A DNA stretch of 64,000 bases from JBNJFY01 sp051747265 (GCA_051747265.1 JBNJFY010000001.1:744001-808000), one strand, 5' to 3'. Positions 45,219-54,074 are shown, counted from the first letter of the stretch. A program made the numbers and translations. Notes: generated by a model from the sequence alone, not told the origin.

Positions 45219-48173
45219 CTATCCCATGTAGGTAATCGGCTTGCGTCCGAAGCGCTCTTCGTAAAGGCGAGAAAAGTAGTTCGTATTTTTAAAACCGATT
45301 GCGTAGCTAACTTCGGATACCGTTTTTACATTAGCATGCTCTAATAAATTCCGCGCGTGTTGTAAGCGGATCTCCTTGACAAATTCAGCGGGGGTTAGGC
45401 CTATTTCCTTTTTCAATTTTCGATACAGCTGACGACGACTGATGGCTAATTGGTGAGCCAGGTCATCCACTTTTAAATTACCGTTGTCAATATTGTCTCG
45501 AATTAACTCTTCCAGTTGAATAATCAGCTCATCCTTTGGCTCTTGGTCTTCCGTTGGCTCATCGTTTTTCCAAGCATCGCGCTCAGATTTTAATGCCAAC
45601 ATATTCTTTACCCTTGTGTATAACTCTTTGGGATGAAATGGCTTTACGATATAATCATTGACCCCGATCTCAAAGCCGTGAAATTGATACTCCATATCTT
45701 TCTTGGCGGATACCACGATGATGGGACAATCCTGAGCATTGATTTTTTGGCGATACTGCTGGATGAATTCAAAACCATCCATTTGATCCATCATAATATC
45801 GGAGATGACCAGATCAGCTGGCTGTTCTTGCAGTAGAGCTAATGCTTTTTTCCCGTTTTCCGCTTCTCTGACAGTACCTAGCTCTTCTACAATTTCACGG
45901 ATGTAAGCGCGAATATCCGGTTTATCATCCACAATTAGGATTTTGGGCATTTGATCTTCTTGGCCATTGTCCGCCTGTTGCAGGGAATCATCAGTATGAT
46001 CGGAATGCGCTTCTTCCTGAACGTCCTCTTCTCTCTGAGCTTTTAGCTCAACAGCGGCATTAACTTCTGTCTCCGCGGGCCAGTGAATGATAAACGTACT
46101 ACCTTCTCCAACTTTGCTTTTTACGGCGATGGTTCCCCCATGACTCTCCACATACTCTTTTACCAAACTCAACCCGATCCCCAATCCCTCTTTACTGTTG
46201 GTATGGAAACGATCGAAAATATGCGGCAATCGCTCTTTTTCGATCCCCACTCCGCTATCCTCAACCATAATGACATAGTCATCAGTGGATACCTGATCGA
46301 AACCGAGAATAACTTCTCCTCCCGCCGGCGTAAACTTGATGGCATTGGCCAGCAAATTGGTAAAGATTTTTTCCACCTTATCTCGATCTGCTGTTACCAA
46401 TGCATGATCAACCGGTCCCTTCCATTCCAATTTCACCTGTTTGCTTTCTGCCAGGCTACTAAATGATTCCACTAAAAATTGCGTGGCTTCTACCAGATCC
46501 ACAGGCTCCATTGATTGAGAGGTATCCCGACCATTTAGTTTGGTCAAAGCTAATACTTGATCGGTCAATTCACGCAATCGCTCACCATATCGACTTACTA
46601 ACTTTAATTTATCGCTGGTATACTCAGTAAGGGTTTGCTCGCCTTCCAGGAGTTGATACACCGGCCCCATCATCAGCGTTAGTGGCGTTCGCAGTTCGTG
46701 GGCAATGGACTCCAGAAGTTGATCTTTTTCCGCTTGAATGGTTTTGAGCTCTTCATTATTTCGCTCAATAATGTCTTGATAATTGGATTGTTTTTGATGC
46801 GCAACGCGCAATCGCCGATAATTATAGATCAACAGCCCCGCCAATCCCAGAATAATTACCAATCCGATGATCAACCCAACATTGATACGCTGCTGTAAAT
46901 TTATGGTCGCTTCCCGCAACGCAACCTGCTCCTGCAGATGTTGGTTTTCCTTCATCCGTTTTTCAGTTTCATAGCGAATATCTAACTCTTGAACAGCTCT
47001 GTTCTTGCGCTCATTTAACAATTCATCCCGAGCCACCAACAGGGAATCTGTGTATTGTTTCATCTGCTCGTAATTTCCCAACTCATACTCTATCTGGTAG
47101 AGCGATTTCAAAGCAGCTACTTCATTTTCCAAAGCGTTGCCGGCTCGGGCTATCTGCAAAGATTCTTCTAATAGGTTCTTTGCTTCAATTAGTCGGTTTT
47201 TCTTCCAATAGATGTTACCTATCAATCGCGTATTAAAACCCACTCCTACCCGGATACCCATATCACGGCAAATCTGCAGTGACTCTTGTAAATACGACAG
47301 TGCAATTTCATGCTTATTTAATTTAGCATAGTGGCTTCCCAAGTTATGGGTGGATTTGGCCAATGATCCCATGGCGCCCCACTCGCGATGCAACCGCACA
47401 TTCGTTTTTATGGTATCAATGGCAGCTTGATGTTTGCCCAGCTCAAATAATGCATTAGACATGTTATTTCGATCCCTGCTCAATGCACGATGTGCACCAC
47501 GCTCCCTATCAATTCGATATGCCTGGATGTAATGATCCATCGCTTTTTCATATTCACCCAAAGAGTGATACAAGAGACCAATATTGTTATGCACCACCGC
47601 TACATTGGCTTCATACCCCTCAGTCTGATAAAATTTGATGGTCTCCAAGTAGATTTCCAGGGCCTCTTTACTCATTCCCACTTTCTCATACGAATCAGCC
47701 AAAGTTGTCTTCAGTACGTTTCTTGATTCCCGGGACAAGTCCTGATGGTGCCTGGTCAGCATACTATCCAACATCTGGATCTGCTTTGTGTATTGCCCCA
47801 GCCCATCCATCAAATTAACTCGCCACTTCAGAATACGAGACCGGGCATCTTGATACTCAGGAGTAATCGGAGCCAATTGCAATAATGAATCTGCAAACGG
47901 AATACCCGCCTTGGGGTTTCTCTGAATAGCCAGAATGTTTAATCGATGTCGCTGAAACCTGAGATATTCCTTTAGATTTGTTTTTCGCAGAGAGTCCGTA
48001 CTATGCACGGAAATTAGTGAATCGGCATACCTATGGTTCCCCCGATCAATTTCATTGGATATGTATTTTTGTAAGCTATCAATATTTTGGGGTGGGGTGG
48101 ATTGTGCCTTGGCTGATTGTCCATAACCAATCAGTAGTATTACAAATAGTAACAGGGAGAAGTTGGGTTTCAT
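45219..48173 (-). CDS. hybrid two-component system protein: TPR sensor, histidine kinase, receiver, AraC
   Basis: A 984-aa protein from the ATG at 48173. The open frame extends to 48332, but the extra 53 residues are encoded inside a repeat element, whereas MKPNFSLLLFVILLIGYGQSAKAQ is a clear signal peptide. About six TPR-like repeats (to about 400) form a periplasmic sensor; a transmembrane helix follows at about 430-453 (GLIIGLVIILGLAGLLIY). HisKA has His ~493 (SIAHELRTPLTLMMGP), then HATPase (NLLANAIKF, DSGVGI, GLGIGLSL), a receiver with the phospho-Asp in VISDIMMDQMDG (~792), and a C-terminal AraC helix-turn-helix (about 898-984, RRQLYRKLK, GFKNTNYFSRLYEERFG). The whole phosphorelay is in one inner-membrane protein. 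It lies immediately upstream of the OmpA/giant operon control region and is a natural candidate regulator of it. Confidence 0.93.
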   Translation of the reverse strand: MKPNFSLLLFVILLIGYGQSAKAQSTPPQNIDSLQKYISNEIDRGNHRYADSLISVHSTDSLRKTNLKEYLRFQRHRLNILAIQRNPKAGIPFADSLLQLAPITPEYQDARSRILKWRVNLMDGLGQYTKQIQMLDSMLTRHHQDLSRESRNVLKTTLADSYEKVGMSKEALEIYLETIKFYQTEGYEANVAVVHNNIGLLYHSLGEYEKAMDHYIQAYRIDRERGAHRALSRDRNNMSNALFELGKHQAAIDTIKTNVRLHREWGAMGSLAKSTHNLGSHYAKLNKHEIALSYLQESLQICRDMGIRVGVGFNTRLIGNIYWKKNRLIEAKNLLEESLQIARAGNALENEVAALKSLYQIEYELGNYEQMKQYTDSLLVARDELLNERKNRAVQELDIRYETEKRMKENQHLQEQVALREATINLQQRINVGLIIGLVIILGLAGLLIYNYRRLRVAHQKQSNYQDIIERNNEELKTIQAEKDQLLESIAHELRTPLTLMMGPVYQLLEGEQTLTEYTSDKLKLVSRYGERLRELTDQVLALTKLNGRDTSQSMEPVDLVEATQFLVESFSSLAESKQVKLEWKGPVDHALVTADRDKVEKIFTNLLANAIKFTPAGGEVILGFDQVSTDDYVIMVEDSGVGIEKERLPHIFDRFHTNSKEGLGIGLSLVKEYVESHGGTIAVKSKVGEGSTFIIHWPAETEVNAAVELKAQREEDVQEEAHSDHTDDSLQQADNGQEDQMPKILIVDDKPDIRAYIREIVEELGTVREAENGKKALALLQEQPADLVISDIMMDQMDGFEFIQQYRQKINAQDCPIIVVSAKKDMEYQFHGFEIGVNDYIVKPFHPKELYTRVKNMLALKSERDAWKNDEPTEDQEPKDELIIQLEELIRDNIDNGNLKVDDLAHQLAISRRQLYRKLKKEIGLTPAEFVKEIRLQHARNLLEHANVKTVSEVSYAIGFKNTNYFSRLYEERFGRKPITYMG

Positions 48174-48210
48174 ACTTGTCGTCAAGTAAACGTTGGCATT
48201 GTCACTTTCA

Positions 48211-48341
48211 GAGGGCTTTGCAAAACTACCTGTCATTGCGAACGTAGTGCGGCAATCCCCTGAATAGATTGTGTATACGGTGATTGTTACTACATCTTGC
48301 CATGACAGAATACATTTCGGAAGGTTTTGCAAAGCCCTCTT
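48211..48341. repeat. 131-bp element with 17-bp terminal inverted repeats, copy 1
   Basis: Perfect ends AGAGGGCTTTGCAAAAC (48211-48227) and GTTTTGCAAAGCCCTCT (48325-48341). The interior includes TGTCATTGCGAACGTAG and CGGCAATCCCCTGA, a motif common in bacterial intergenic repeats. The same element in opposite orientation is at 52470-52600. It has no coding capacity, like a MITE or REP-type element. It sits 38 bases upstream of the TPR kinase start and therefore within or beside its promoter. Confidence 0.85.
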
Positions 48342-48391
48342 TCATAGTGCATCGAAATAAAAATATGTTTTTTTTGATCCCTTGATGTCCC

Positions 48392-48937
48392 TTAATAGGG
48401 ACCAAACAAATAGTTGCCGGGGGACTCTCTGTCGTTGCTGAGGTGAAATTCTTCTACTCGTTTTAAAAATTGATCTCGGGTAATGATCCCTTCCCCCGAA
48501 ACATCCATTTGCCGAAATGACCATTCGGGAATGCCTTCCTCTACTCCAAACGATCGCATGATGCGCGTGAAATCATGAACATCGATTTTTCCGTCGGAAT
48601 CGGTGTCTACCAGATCAAATACATCCAGGGTGATACCTTCCATATATCGCTCGCGCCACTGTTTGGTAGCCAACACATAATCTTCATGAGCCAGCCAGTC
48701 CGCGAGGGATATTCTATTGGGATCTTTACTGATGCCGTATTGACGTCCATGGTCCCAGATTTGCCCCAAACTTTCTAGTATACCCCGATGCTCTTCACTG
48801 CCCAGCGGTATCTCATGCGATTCGGCAAATCGGCGGGCAATGCGTTCCAGATCTTCAATTTCAAAATAGCCGTTACCATCGGCATCAAGCACATTAAAGT
48901 ATCGGGTCAATTTGCGACGTTGAAAAGCAGTTAGCAT
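48392..48937 (-). CDS. EF-hand calcium-binding protein
   Basis: A 181-aa soluble protein with the calerythrin/sarcoplasmic-type EF-hand layout. A near-canonical loop is at 18-29 (DADGNGYFEIED) and another near residue 110 (DTDSDGKIDVHD). A weaker loop (DVSGEGIITRDQ) near 145 lacks the usual acidic residue at position 12; between them a degenerate hand is likely (ISLADW). There is no signal peptide, so it is cytoplasmic. It is 41 bases downstream of the hybrid kinase gene at 48979-50862 and probably co-transcribed with it, which suggests calcium buffering or sensing linked to that regulator. The partner is not shown by sequence. Confidence 0.88.
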   Translation of the reverse strand: MLTAFQRRKLTRYFNVLDADGNGYFEIEDLERIARRFAESHEIPLGSEEHRGILESLGQIWDHGRQYGISKDPNRISLADWLAHEDYVLATKQWRERYMEGITLDVFDLVDTDSDGKIDVHDFTRIMRSFGVEEGIPEWSFRQMDVSGEGIITRDQFLKRVEEFHLSNDRESPGNYLFGPY

Positions 48938-48978
48938 ATACCTGAATCTTTTATGGTACTAATCATTTCAACTTAATC

Positions 48979-50862
48979 CTACTTAAAAGGTTTTAGTCCA
49001 AACCGTTCTTCATACAAACGAGCAAAATATCCACTGTTGTTATACCCCACCGCGTGGATCAACTCATTTAAATGGGACACCTTGTTTTGCTCCAACAACG
49101 ACTGGGCACGCTGCAAGCGAATTTCTCGAATTAAGTGGGCCGGCGTAAGTCCGGTTAGCTCTTTGCATTTTCGGTATAACTGGCGCTTGCTCAAATTCAG
49201 ATGAAAGGCTAAGTCTTCCACCGTCAAAGTAGTATTGGTCAATTGACGATTTACATAGTCGACCAACTTATCCAGCAATTCCAGTTCAGATTCTTGAAAA
49301 TCCCGGTCCACTTTTCGATAAATCTTGGGCTCAGCCGATGGCTCCTTGGTCTGCTCGGTGTCCGTGTCTGCTTGCTCTTCCCGCGCGAACTCACTGCCTA
49401 TCCATAAATCCCGTTCAAACTTATTTCGCAGTAGGTTTTGAACCCGTACGACCAACTCCTGCGGATCAAACGGTTTACTCATGAAATCATTTATCCCAAT
49501 TTGAAACCCTTTAATGCGTACTTGCTTATCTTTCCGACCGGTGATAATCAAAATGGGCAACTGGTGAAATTCCAAACTGTTTTGAACCTGTTCAATGAGA
49601 GCGAACCCATCTTTACCGGGCAATTGCAAATCGGTAACCACCAGATCCATGGGGTGATTCTCTAACCTATTCCACGCCTGCTGCACATTCGTAGCCGTAT
49701 GTACCGTCACAAAACATTTACTCATTAATACATCTTCTATATACGCGCGCAACTGTAAATCATCTTCAACAACCAGCACATTGATATCACTGGAAACATC
49801 ATACTGCTCGTCCTCTCCAGAATGTGATTGCTGTTTCCGTTCATTATTGAGTGCCTTTTCGCTCTCCTCTTTTGCGGATTTTATGCTCAGCGTGTTATCT
49901 ATTTCCAGGGAGTAACCGCGCAGCGTATCATCCTGTATTAATGGCAACCAAACCTTAAACAATGCCCCTTTACCTTCTGCCGACTCAACCGTGAGCTCCC
50001 CACCATGTTTTTTCACGTACTCGTAGCTCATGGACAGGCCAATACCTAAGCCGTCTCTATTATCCACTTTGCGTGAACCTCGTGTATAAAAGCGCTTAAA
50101 TAGATGTTCTTGGCGCTCCTTGGGAATACCCTCACCTGTATCTTTTACTTGTATCCAAACTCCCGATTTGCTACAGCTGATAGCCACATCGATATATCCC
50201 CCCTCCGGTGAAAACTTAATGGCATTCGAAATCAGGTTGGAAAAGACCTGCTCCATCCGATCCCTATCCGCGTTGACGGTAATGGCTTGCTCGGGTAGTA
50301 ACTTGGTAAATGTAATTCCGCGTTTATCCGCCATAGACTCATACGAATCAAGCAGATGTCGTACCTGCTCTCCAATATCATAAGCTTCCTTCTTTAAGCG
50401 TAGTTGATTGGACTCCAACTGCGTGAGATCCGTCAACTGATCAATCATTTTACTTAATCGAGAAGCATTCCGATAGGCTATGGCCAGCTGGTGCTGAACG
50501 TCACTTGAGGCGTCCTCCAAATCATGCCTGAGCAAACTAAGCGGCCCCATCACCAAGGAGAGCATATTGCGCATCTCATGAGCCACATCCCCAAGCAACT
50601 GTGTTTTCAACTCTTCCCGATCGGCAGGCTGATTGTCGGTGTCCTTTGATCTCTCCTCTTGATTCTGGGCAGAAGAGTTGGGAGGGATGGATACGATTCC
50701 AATTGCAAAAAGAAATAGCGGACCCCAAAAAATAGTGGGCAGACAGATCCAACCCATTACTATTGCTAATAAAATATGAAGCCATTTTGAATGCATAGGT
50801 GTCTTTTGTACTAGTTTCACTTCACGGCTTCGCTTGTCTCGTTGTTTTGAGCAACATCTCAT
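48979..50862 (-). CDS. hybrid two-component protein lacking a sensor domain: histidine kinase, receiver, AraC
   Basis: A 627-aa protein (605 aa if the ATG at 50796 is used; neither start has a clear ribosome-binding site). One or two hydrophobic segments (WLHILLAIVMGWICLP, GPLFLFAIGIVSIPP) lead straight to HisKA with His ~94 in GDVAHEMRNMLSLVMGP; the usual RTPL after the His-Glu is RNML here. HATPase follows (NLISNAIKFSPEGG, DTGEGI, GLGIGLS), then a receiver with its Asp in VTDLQLPGKDG and a C-terminal AraC domain (RQLYRKCKELTGLTPAHLI, YFARLYEERFGLKP). No periplasmic or TPR sensor is present, unlike its neighbour, so signalling must come through the membrane segments or a partner. Confidence 0.92.
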   Translation of the reverse strand: MRCCSKQRDKRSREVKLVQKTPMHSKWLHILLAIVMGWICLPTIFWGPLFLFAIGIVSIPPNSSAQNQEERSKDTDNQPADREELKTQLLGDVAHEMRNMLSLVMGPLSLLRHDLEDASSDVQHQLAIAYRNASRLSKMIDQLTDLTQLESNQLRLKKEAYDIGEQVRHLLDSYESMADKRGITFTKLLPEQAITVNADRDRMEQVFSNLISNAIKFSPEGGYIDVAISCSKSGVWIQVKDTGEGIPKERQEHLFKRFYTRGSRKVDNRDGLGIGLSMSYEYVKKHGGELTVESAEGKGALFKVWLPLIQDDTLRGYSLEIDNTLSIKSAKEESEKALNNERKQQSHSGEDEQYDVSSDINVLVVEDDLQLRAYIEDVLMSKCFVTVHTATNVQQAWNRLENHPMDLVVTDLQLPGKDGFALIEQVQNSLEFHQLPILIITGRKDKQVRIKGFQIGINDFMSKPFDPQELVVRVQNLLRNKFERDLWIGSEFAREEQADTDTEQTKEPSAEPKIYRKVDRDFQESELELLDKLVDYVNRQLTNTTLTVEDLAFHLNLSKRQLYRKCKELTGLTPAHLIREIRLQRAQSLLEQNKVSHLNELIHAVGYNNSGYFARLYEERFGLKPFK

Positions 50863-50950
50863 ACCTAGACGACACTTCTAATATAAAATTGCAGTACAAT
50901 AATTCATTATTGAAGTAATTTTTTAGAAGAAAATAATCCCTGCTTTATCT

Positions 50951-51020
50951 ATCGCATGTTTACGATAAATAATTTGCACACTACCCTCCCCCTCACTTAT
51001 ATTGATCGTAAATTTACGAT
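50951..51020 (+). promoter_or_regulatory. two ArsR-type operators upstream of arsR
   Basis: ATCGTAAATTTACGAT at 51005-51020 is a perfect 16-base palindrome 13 bases before the arsR ATG. ATCGCATGTTTACGAT at 50951-50966 shares the right half exactly. The 54-base spacing and position fit autoregulation by the encoded ArsR. Confidence 0.75.
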
Positions 51021-51033
51021 TAATGACCTTGCC

Positions 51034-51384
51034 ATGTTTAAACAAGCAGCACAGACTCAAATTACCGAACACGATGAACAGCTGGCTAGCTGGGGAAAAG
51101 CGTTTGCGCATCCTGCCCGTGTGGCCATCCTAAAATTACTGGCCGAGCAAAAGTCCTGTATCTGCGGTGATATCACCGATCGGTTGCCCTTGGCTCAATC
51201 CACGGTTTCTCAGCATTTAAAGGTTTTGAAAAAGGCAGGTCTGATTAAGGGCGAAGTGGAAGGGGTACGCACCTGTTATTGCTTAAACGAGCAAGTAATT
51301 CCCGACGCCCAACTACGGTTGACCCAATTCATGGAAACGTTACGCTCTTGTTGTCCAACCGATGAGGACGATTCCTGCAATTAG
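51034..51384 (+). CDS. arsR: ArsR family arsenic-responsive repressor
   Basis: A 116-aa winged-helix repressor. The ATG at 51034 is used rather than 50956 because the latter lies inside the operator and adds 26 residues that do not look like protein. SCICGDIT carries Cys42 and Cys44 in the ArsR recognition-helix region; the helix-turn-helix is LAQSTVSQHLKVLKKAGLI. Further cysteines near the end (106, 107, 115) may complete an As(III) site. Binding of arsenite would release the operator and switch on arsM, acr3 and arsC downstream. It is 49 bases ahead of arsM. Confidence 0.93.
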   Translation: MFKQAAQTQITEHDEQLASWGKAFAHPARVAILKLLAEQKSCICGDITDRLPLAQSTVSQHLKVLKKAGLIKGEVEGVRTCYCLNEQVIPDAQLRLTQFMETLRSCCPTDEDDSCN

Positions 51385-51433
51385 ATCTGTAATCACCCAT
51401 ATTAATTTCATTCTCTAACCTACACCACCATAT

Positions 51434-52261
51434 ATGTCAGACTCCCAAGAACAACTCAAAGAATTGGTCCGTGAAAAATATGGCCAAATCAGTGAACAAT
51501 CCCGCGATCAAAATGCTACGTCGGCCTGTGGTTGTGGACCTGCTTGCTGCGGTCCGGACACCGATAATGCTATGGATTATACGGTCATGGCGGAAAGCTA
51601 TGATCGGGTTGAAGGTTATGTCCAGGAAGCCGATTTGGGGTTGGGCTGCGGACTCCCTACAGAGTTTGCCCAGCTTTCCGAAGGATTAACGGTCGTCGAT
51701 CTAGGGTCGGGGGCCGGTAATGATGCTTTCATCGCTCGACAAATCGTGGGCGAATCGGGCCAAGTGATTGGCATTGATTTTACCCCAAAGATGATTGAAA
51801 AGGCTCGCGTCAATGCTGAAAAGCTGGGATATTCCAATGTGTCTTTTGTAGAGGGCGATATCGAAGAGATGCCTCTGGAGGAGCAGATTGCAGATGTCGT
51901 AGTCAGCAACTGCGTGATGAACCTGGTGCCCGATAAACAAAAAGCCTTTGCAGAGACCTACCGCATTATGAAAACAGGAGGCCATTTCAGTATCTCGGAT
52001 ATCGTACTGCAAGGTGATTTACCCGATCAACTGAAAGAAGACGCCGAGATGTATGCCGGTTGTGTTTCCGGAGCGATTCAGAAGGATGAATATCTGGGAA
52101 TCATCGAAGAACAAGGTTTCCGGAATATCACTATTCAGAAGTTTCGCGAGATCGAACTACCTGATAATATTCTGCTTCGAGTTATGAGCGAGGAAGAGAT
52201 TGAAGACTTTCGCGCCTCGGATACGGGGATTTACAGTATGTCGGTATACGCAGAGAAGTGA
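51434..52261 (+). CDS. arsM: arsenite S-adenosylmethionine methyltransferase ArsM
   Basis: A 275-aa class I methyltransferase. The SAM-binding motif is VVDLGSGAGNDAF (88-99). The three catalytic cysteines of ArsM are visible: Cys72 in GLGCGLP, Cys160 in SNCVMNL and Cys210 in AGCVSGA. An N-terminal cysteine-rich stretch (CGCGPACCG, 32-40) is also typical. It methylates As(III) to methylated species, some volatile. It is the second gene of the ars cluster, separated from acr3 by a repeat-filled 359-base gap. Confidence 0.95.
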   Translation: MSDSQEQLKELVREKYGQISEQSRDQNATSACGCGPACCGPDTDNAMDYTVMAESYDRVEGYVQEADLGLGCGLPTEFAQLSEGLTVVDLGSGAGNDAFIARQIVGESGQVIGIDFTPKMIEKARVNAEKLGYSNVSFVEGDIEEMPLEEQIADVVVSNCVMNLVPDKQKAFAETYRIMKTGGHFSISDIVLQGDLPDQLKEDAEMYAGCVSGAIQKDEYLGIIEEQGFRNITIQKFREIELPDNILLRVMSEEEIEDFRASDTGIYSMSVYAEK

Positions 52262-52274
52262 GGTTCGAGATTTT

Positions 52275-52403
52275 GTTAATCGTTATTTGTTAATCGGAAT
52301 TACACTGAGCTCAACGAAGTTTATTGCTCATCGATATTCGGCACAGTAAATAAGAGTGAATATCCTAACAAAACCTTAGGCCGAGTAACAATTAACGATT
52401 AAC
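52275..52403. repeat. intergenic inverted-repeat element with GTTAATCGTTATT arms, copy 2
   Basis: Arms 52275-52297 and 52381-52403 are inverted repeats matching at 21 of 23 positions. The left arm begins GTTAATCGTTATT, as does the core of the arms at 1627-1760. It is the first of three palindromic structures between arsM and acr3. Confidence 0.7.
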
Positions 52404-52404
52404 G

Positions 52405-52423
52405 TTGACACCTTAGGTGTCAA
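52405..52423. repeat. perfect hairpin TTGACACC-TTA-GGTGTCAA
   Basis: Eight-base arms with a 3-base loop, directly after copy 2 of the inverted-repeat element. There is no T run. It resembles a REP-type palindrome more than a terminator. Confidence 0.6.
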
Positions 52424-52469
52424 ATGAACCAGTCATCTTTAAATCATCAATTTTTTCAATCATACTATA

Positions 52470-52600
52470 AGAGGGCTTTGCAAAACCTTCCTAAATGTAT
52501 TCTGTCATGCCAAGATGTAGTAACAATCACCGTTTGCACAATCTAATCAGGGGATTGCCTTCCTACGTTCGCAATGACAGGTAGTTTGGCAAAACCCACA
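52470..52600. repeat. 131-bp element, copy 2 (inverted relative to 48211-48341)
   Basis: It begins with the same AGAGGGCTTTGCAAAAC end and then follows the reverse complement of copy 1 closely (for example TGTAGTAACAATCACC and CTACGTTCGCAATGACAG). Its right end has drifted (GTTTGGCAAAACCC). About nine in ten bases agree by eye. It ends 20 bases before the acr3 GTG, so it may hold or replace the acr3 promoter region or terminate the arsM transcript. Confidence 0.85.
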
Positions 52601-52620
52601 ATAAAATCAATGCCTAACTC

Positions 52621-53679
52621 GTGAAACGACTCGGATTTCTAGATCGCTACCTTACACTGTGGATCTTTTTGGCCATGCTTGCCGGTATCGCCCTCAGTCT
52701 GTTTATTCCCAACATTGAACGTTTGCTGGATGCCGTAACTATCGGAACCACCAACATTCCCATAGCCATCGGGTTGATTCTGATGATGTATCCTCCCTTG
52801 GCCAAGGTTAAATATGAAGAACTGCCCGAGGTATTCCGAAACTGGAAAATCCTGGGCTTATCCCTGATTCAGAACTGGATTATCGGGCCCATACTGATGT
52901 TCGCGCTGGCCATATTGCTGCTGGCTGATTTCCCCGGTTATATGGTTGGGCTCATCATGATTGGCCTGGCTCGCTGTATCGCCATGGTGATCGTATGGAA
53001 CGAACTGGCCGAAGGAGACAACGAGTATGCCGCTGGACTGGTAGCTTTTAACAGCATTTTCCAAGTTCTTTTTTACAGTGTATATGCCTGGATATTTATT
53101 ACCTGGTTGCCCGATAAACTCGGGTTAGCAGGAAGCGTTGTAGATATATCCATGGGGGAAATTGCGCAATCGGTGGCCATCTATTTGGGGCTTCCTTTTG
53201 CAGCAGGCATACTCACCCGGCTGATTCTCAAAAACCGCAATGGCGAGCAGTGGTATCACTTTGAGTTTATTCCCAAAATCAGCCCGCTAACCCTTATTTC
53301 GCTGCTGTTTACCATTGTGGTGATGTTCAGTCTTAAAGGGCAAACCATCGTCGCATTACCCCTAGATGTCATTCGAATCGCCATACCGCTGATCATCTAT
53401 TTTGTCGTCATGTTCCTGATCAGTTTCGCCATGGGCAAATTGGTGGGCGCTGATTATAGTAAAACCACCACCTTATCATTTACCGCGGCCAGTAATAATT
53501 TTGAGCTGGCTATTGCGGTAGCGGTGGCGGTATTCGGCATCAATTCCGACGCGGCCTTTGCGGCGGTAATTGGGCCATTGGTAGAAGTCCCCGTGTTAAT
53601 CGCCTTAGTCAATGTGGCTTTTTGGTTCCGCAAGAAATGGTTCGCCCATGAACTCAATCCTCAATCTTCAATTTCTTAG
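52621..53679 (+). CDS. acr3: ACR3 family arsenite efflux permease
   Basis: A 352-aa protein with about ten transmembrane helices. Family markers include PIAIGLILMMYPPLAKVKYE (46-65), the conserved cysteine in GLARCIAMVIVWN (about 114-126) and, near the C-terminus, FTAASNNFELAIAVAVAVFG followed by VIGPLVEVPVLI. It exports As(III) from the cytoplasm, driven by proton motive force. The start is GTG at 52621; no in-frame ATG upstream fits. arsC follows after 8 bases, so the two are co-transcribed. Confidence 0.95.
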   Translation: MKRLGFLDRYLTLWIFLAMLAGIALSLFIPNIERLLDAVTIGTTNIPIAIGLILMMYPPLAKVKYEELPEVFRNWKILGLSLIQNWIIGPILMFALAILLLADFPGYMVGLIMIGLARCIAMVIVWNELAEGDNEYAAGLVAFNSIFQVLFYSVYAWIFITWLPDKLGLAGSVVDISMGEIAQSVAIYLGLPFAAGILTRLILKNRNGEQWYHFEFIPKISPLTLISLLFTIVVMFSLKGQTIVALPLDVIRIAIPLIIYFVVMFLISFAMGKLVGADYSKTTTLSFTAASNNFELAIAVAVAVFGINSDAAFAAVIGPLVEVPVLIALVNVAFWFRKKWFAHELNPQSSIS

Positions 53680-53687
53680 CTAACCTC

Positions 53688-54074
53688 ATGAAATCTGTAT
53701 TATTTGTTTGCGTAGAAAATGCCAACCGCAGCCAGATGGCGGAAGCCTTTGCCCGCCGATTAGGAGAAGGTATACTGGAGCCCTATAGCGCGGGTAGTCG
53801 TCCATCGGGCGAGGTCAATCCCCGGGCTATTCATCACATGAATGAGATCGAATATGATTTATCGGGCCATCGATCCAAATCGCTGGATGAGGTTCCTGAT
53901 GGGCCTTATGATTATGTGATCACCATGGGTTGTGGGGATGAATGCCCGTTTATTCCTGCCAAGAACCGTGATGATTGGGACTTAACGGATCCGAAAACGC
54001 TAGACGACGAGGGCTTCAGGGCCGTGCGGGATGAGATTCAGCGGCGGGTTTCCGAATTAATTGATCAGTTATAA
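53688..54074 (+). CDS. arsC: arsenate reductase ArsC, low-molecular-weight phosphatase type
   Basis: A 128-aa protein with the CX5R loop at the start (Cys8 to Arg14 in VCVENANRSQMAEA) and two further cysteines, Cys82 and Cys86 (MGCGDECPF), that would relay the disulphide as in thioredoxin-coupled ArsC. The spacing is CX3C, tighter than the CX6C of the pI258 enzyme. The DP motif (DLTDPKTLDDEGF) is present. It reduces arsenate to arsenite for Acr3. It is the last gene of the ars operon and is followed by a strong hairpin. Confidence 0.93.
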   Translation: MKSVLFVCVENANRSQMAEAFARRLGEGILEPYSAGSRPSGEVNPRAIHHMNEIEYDLSGHRSKSLDEVPDGPYDYVITMGCGDECPFIPAKNRDDWDLTDPKTLDDEGFRAVRDEIQRRVSELIDQL

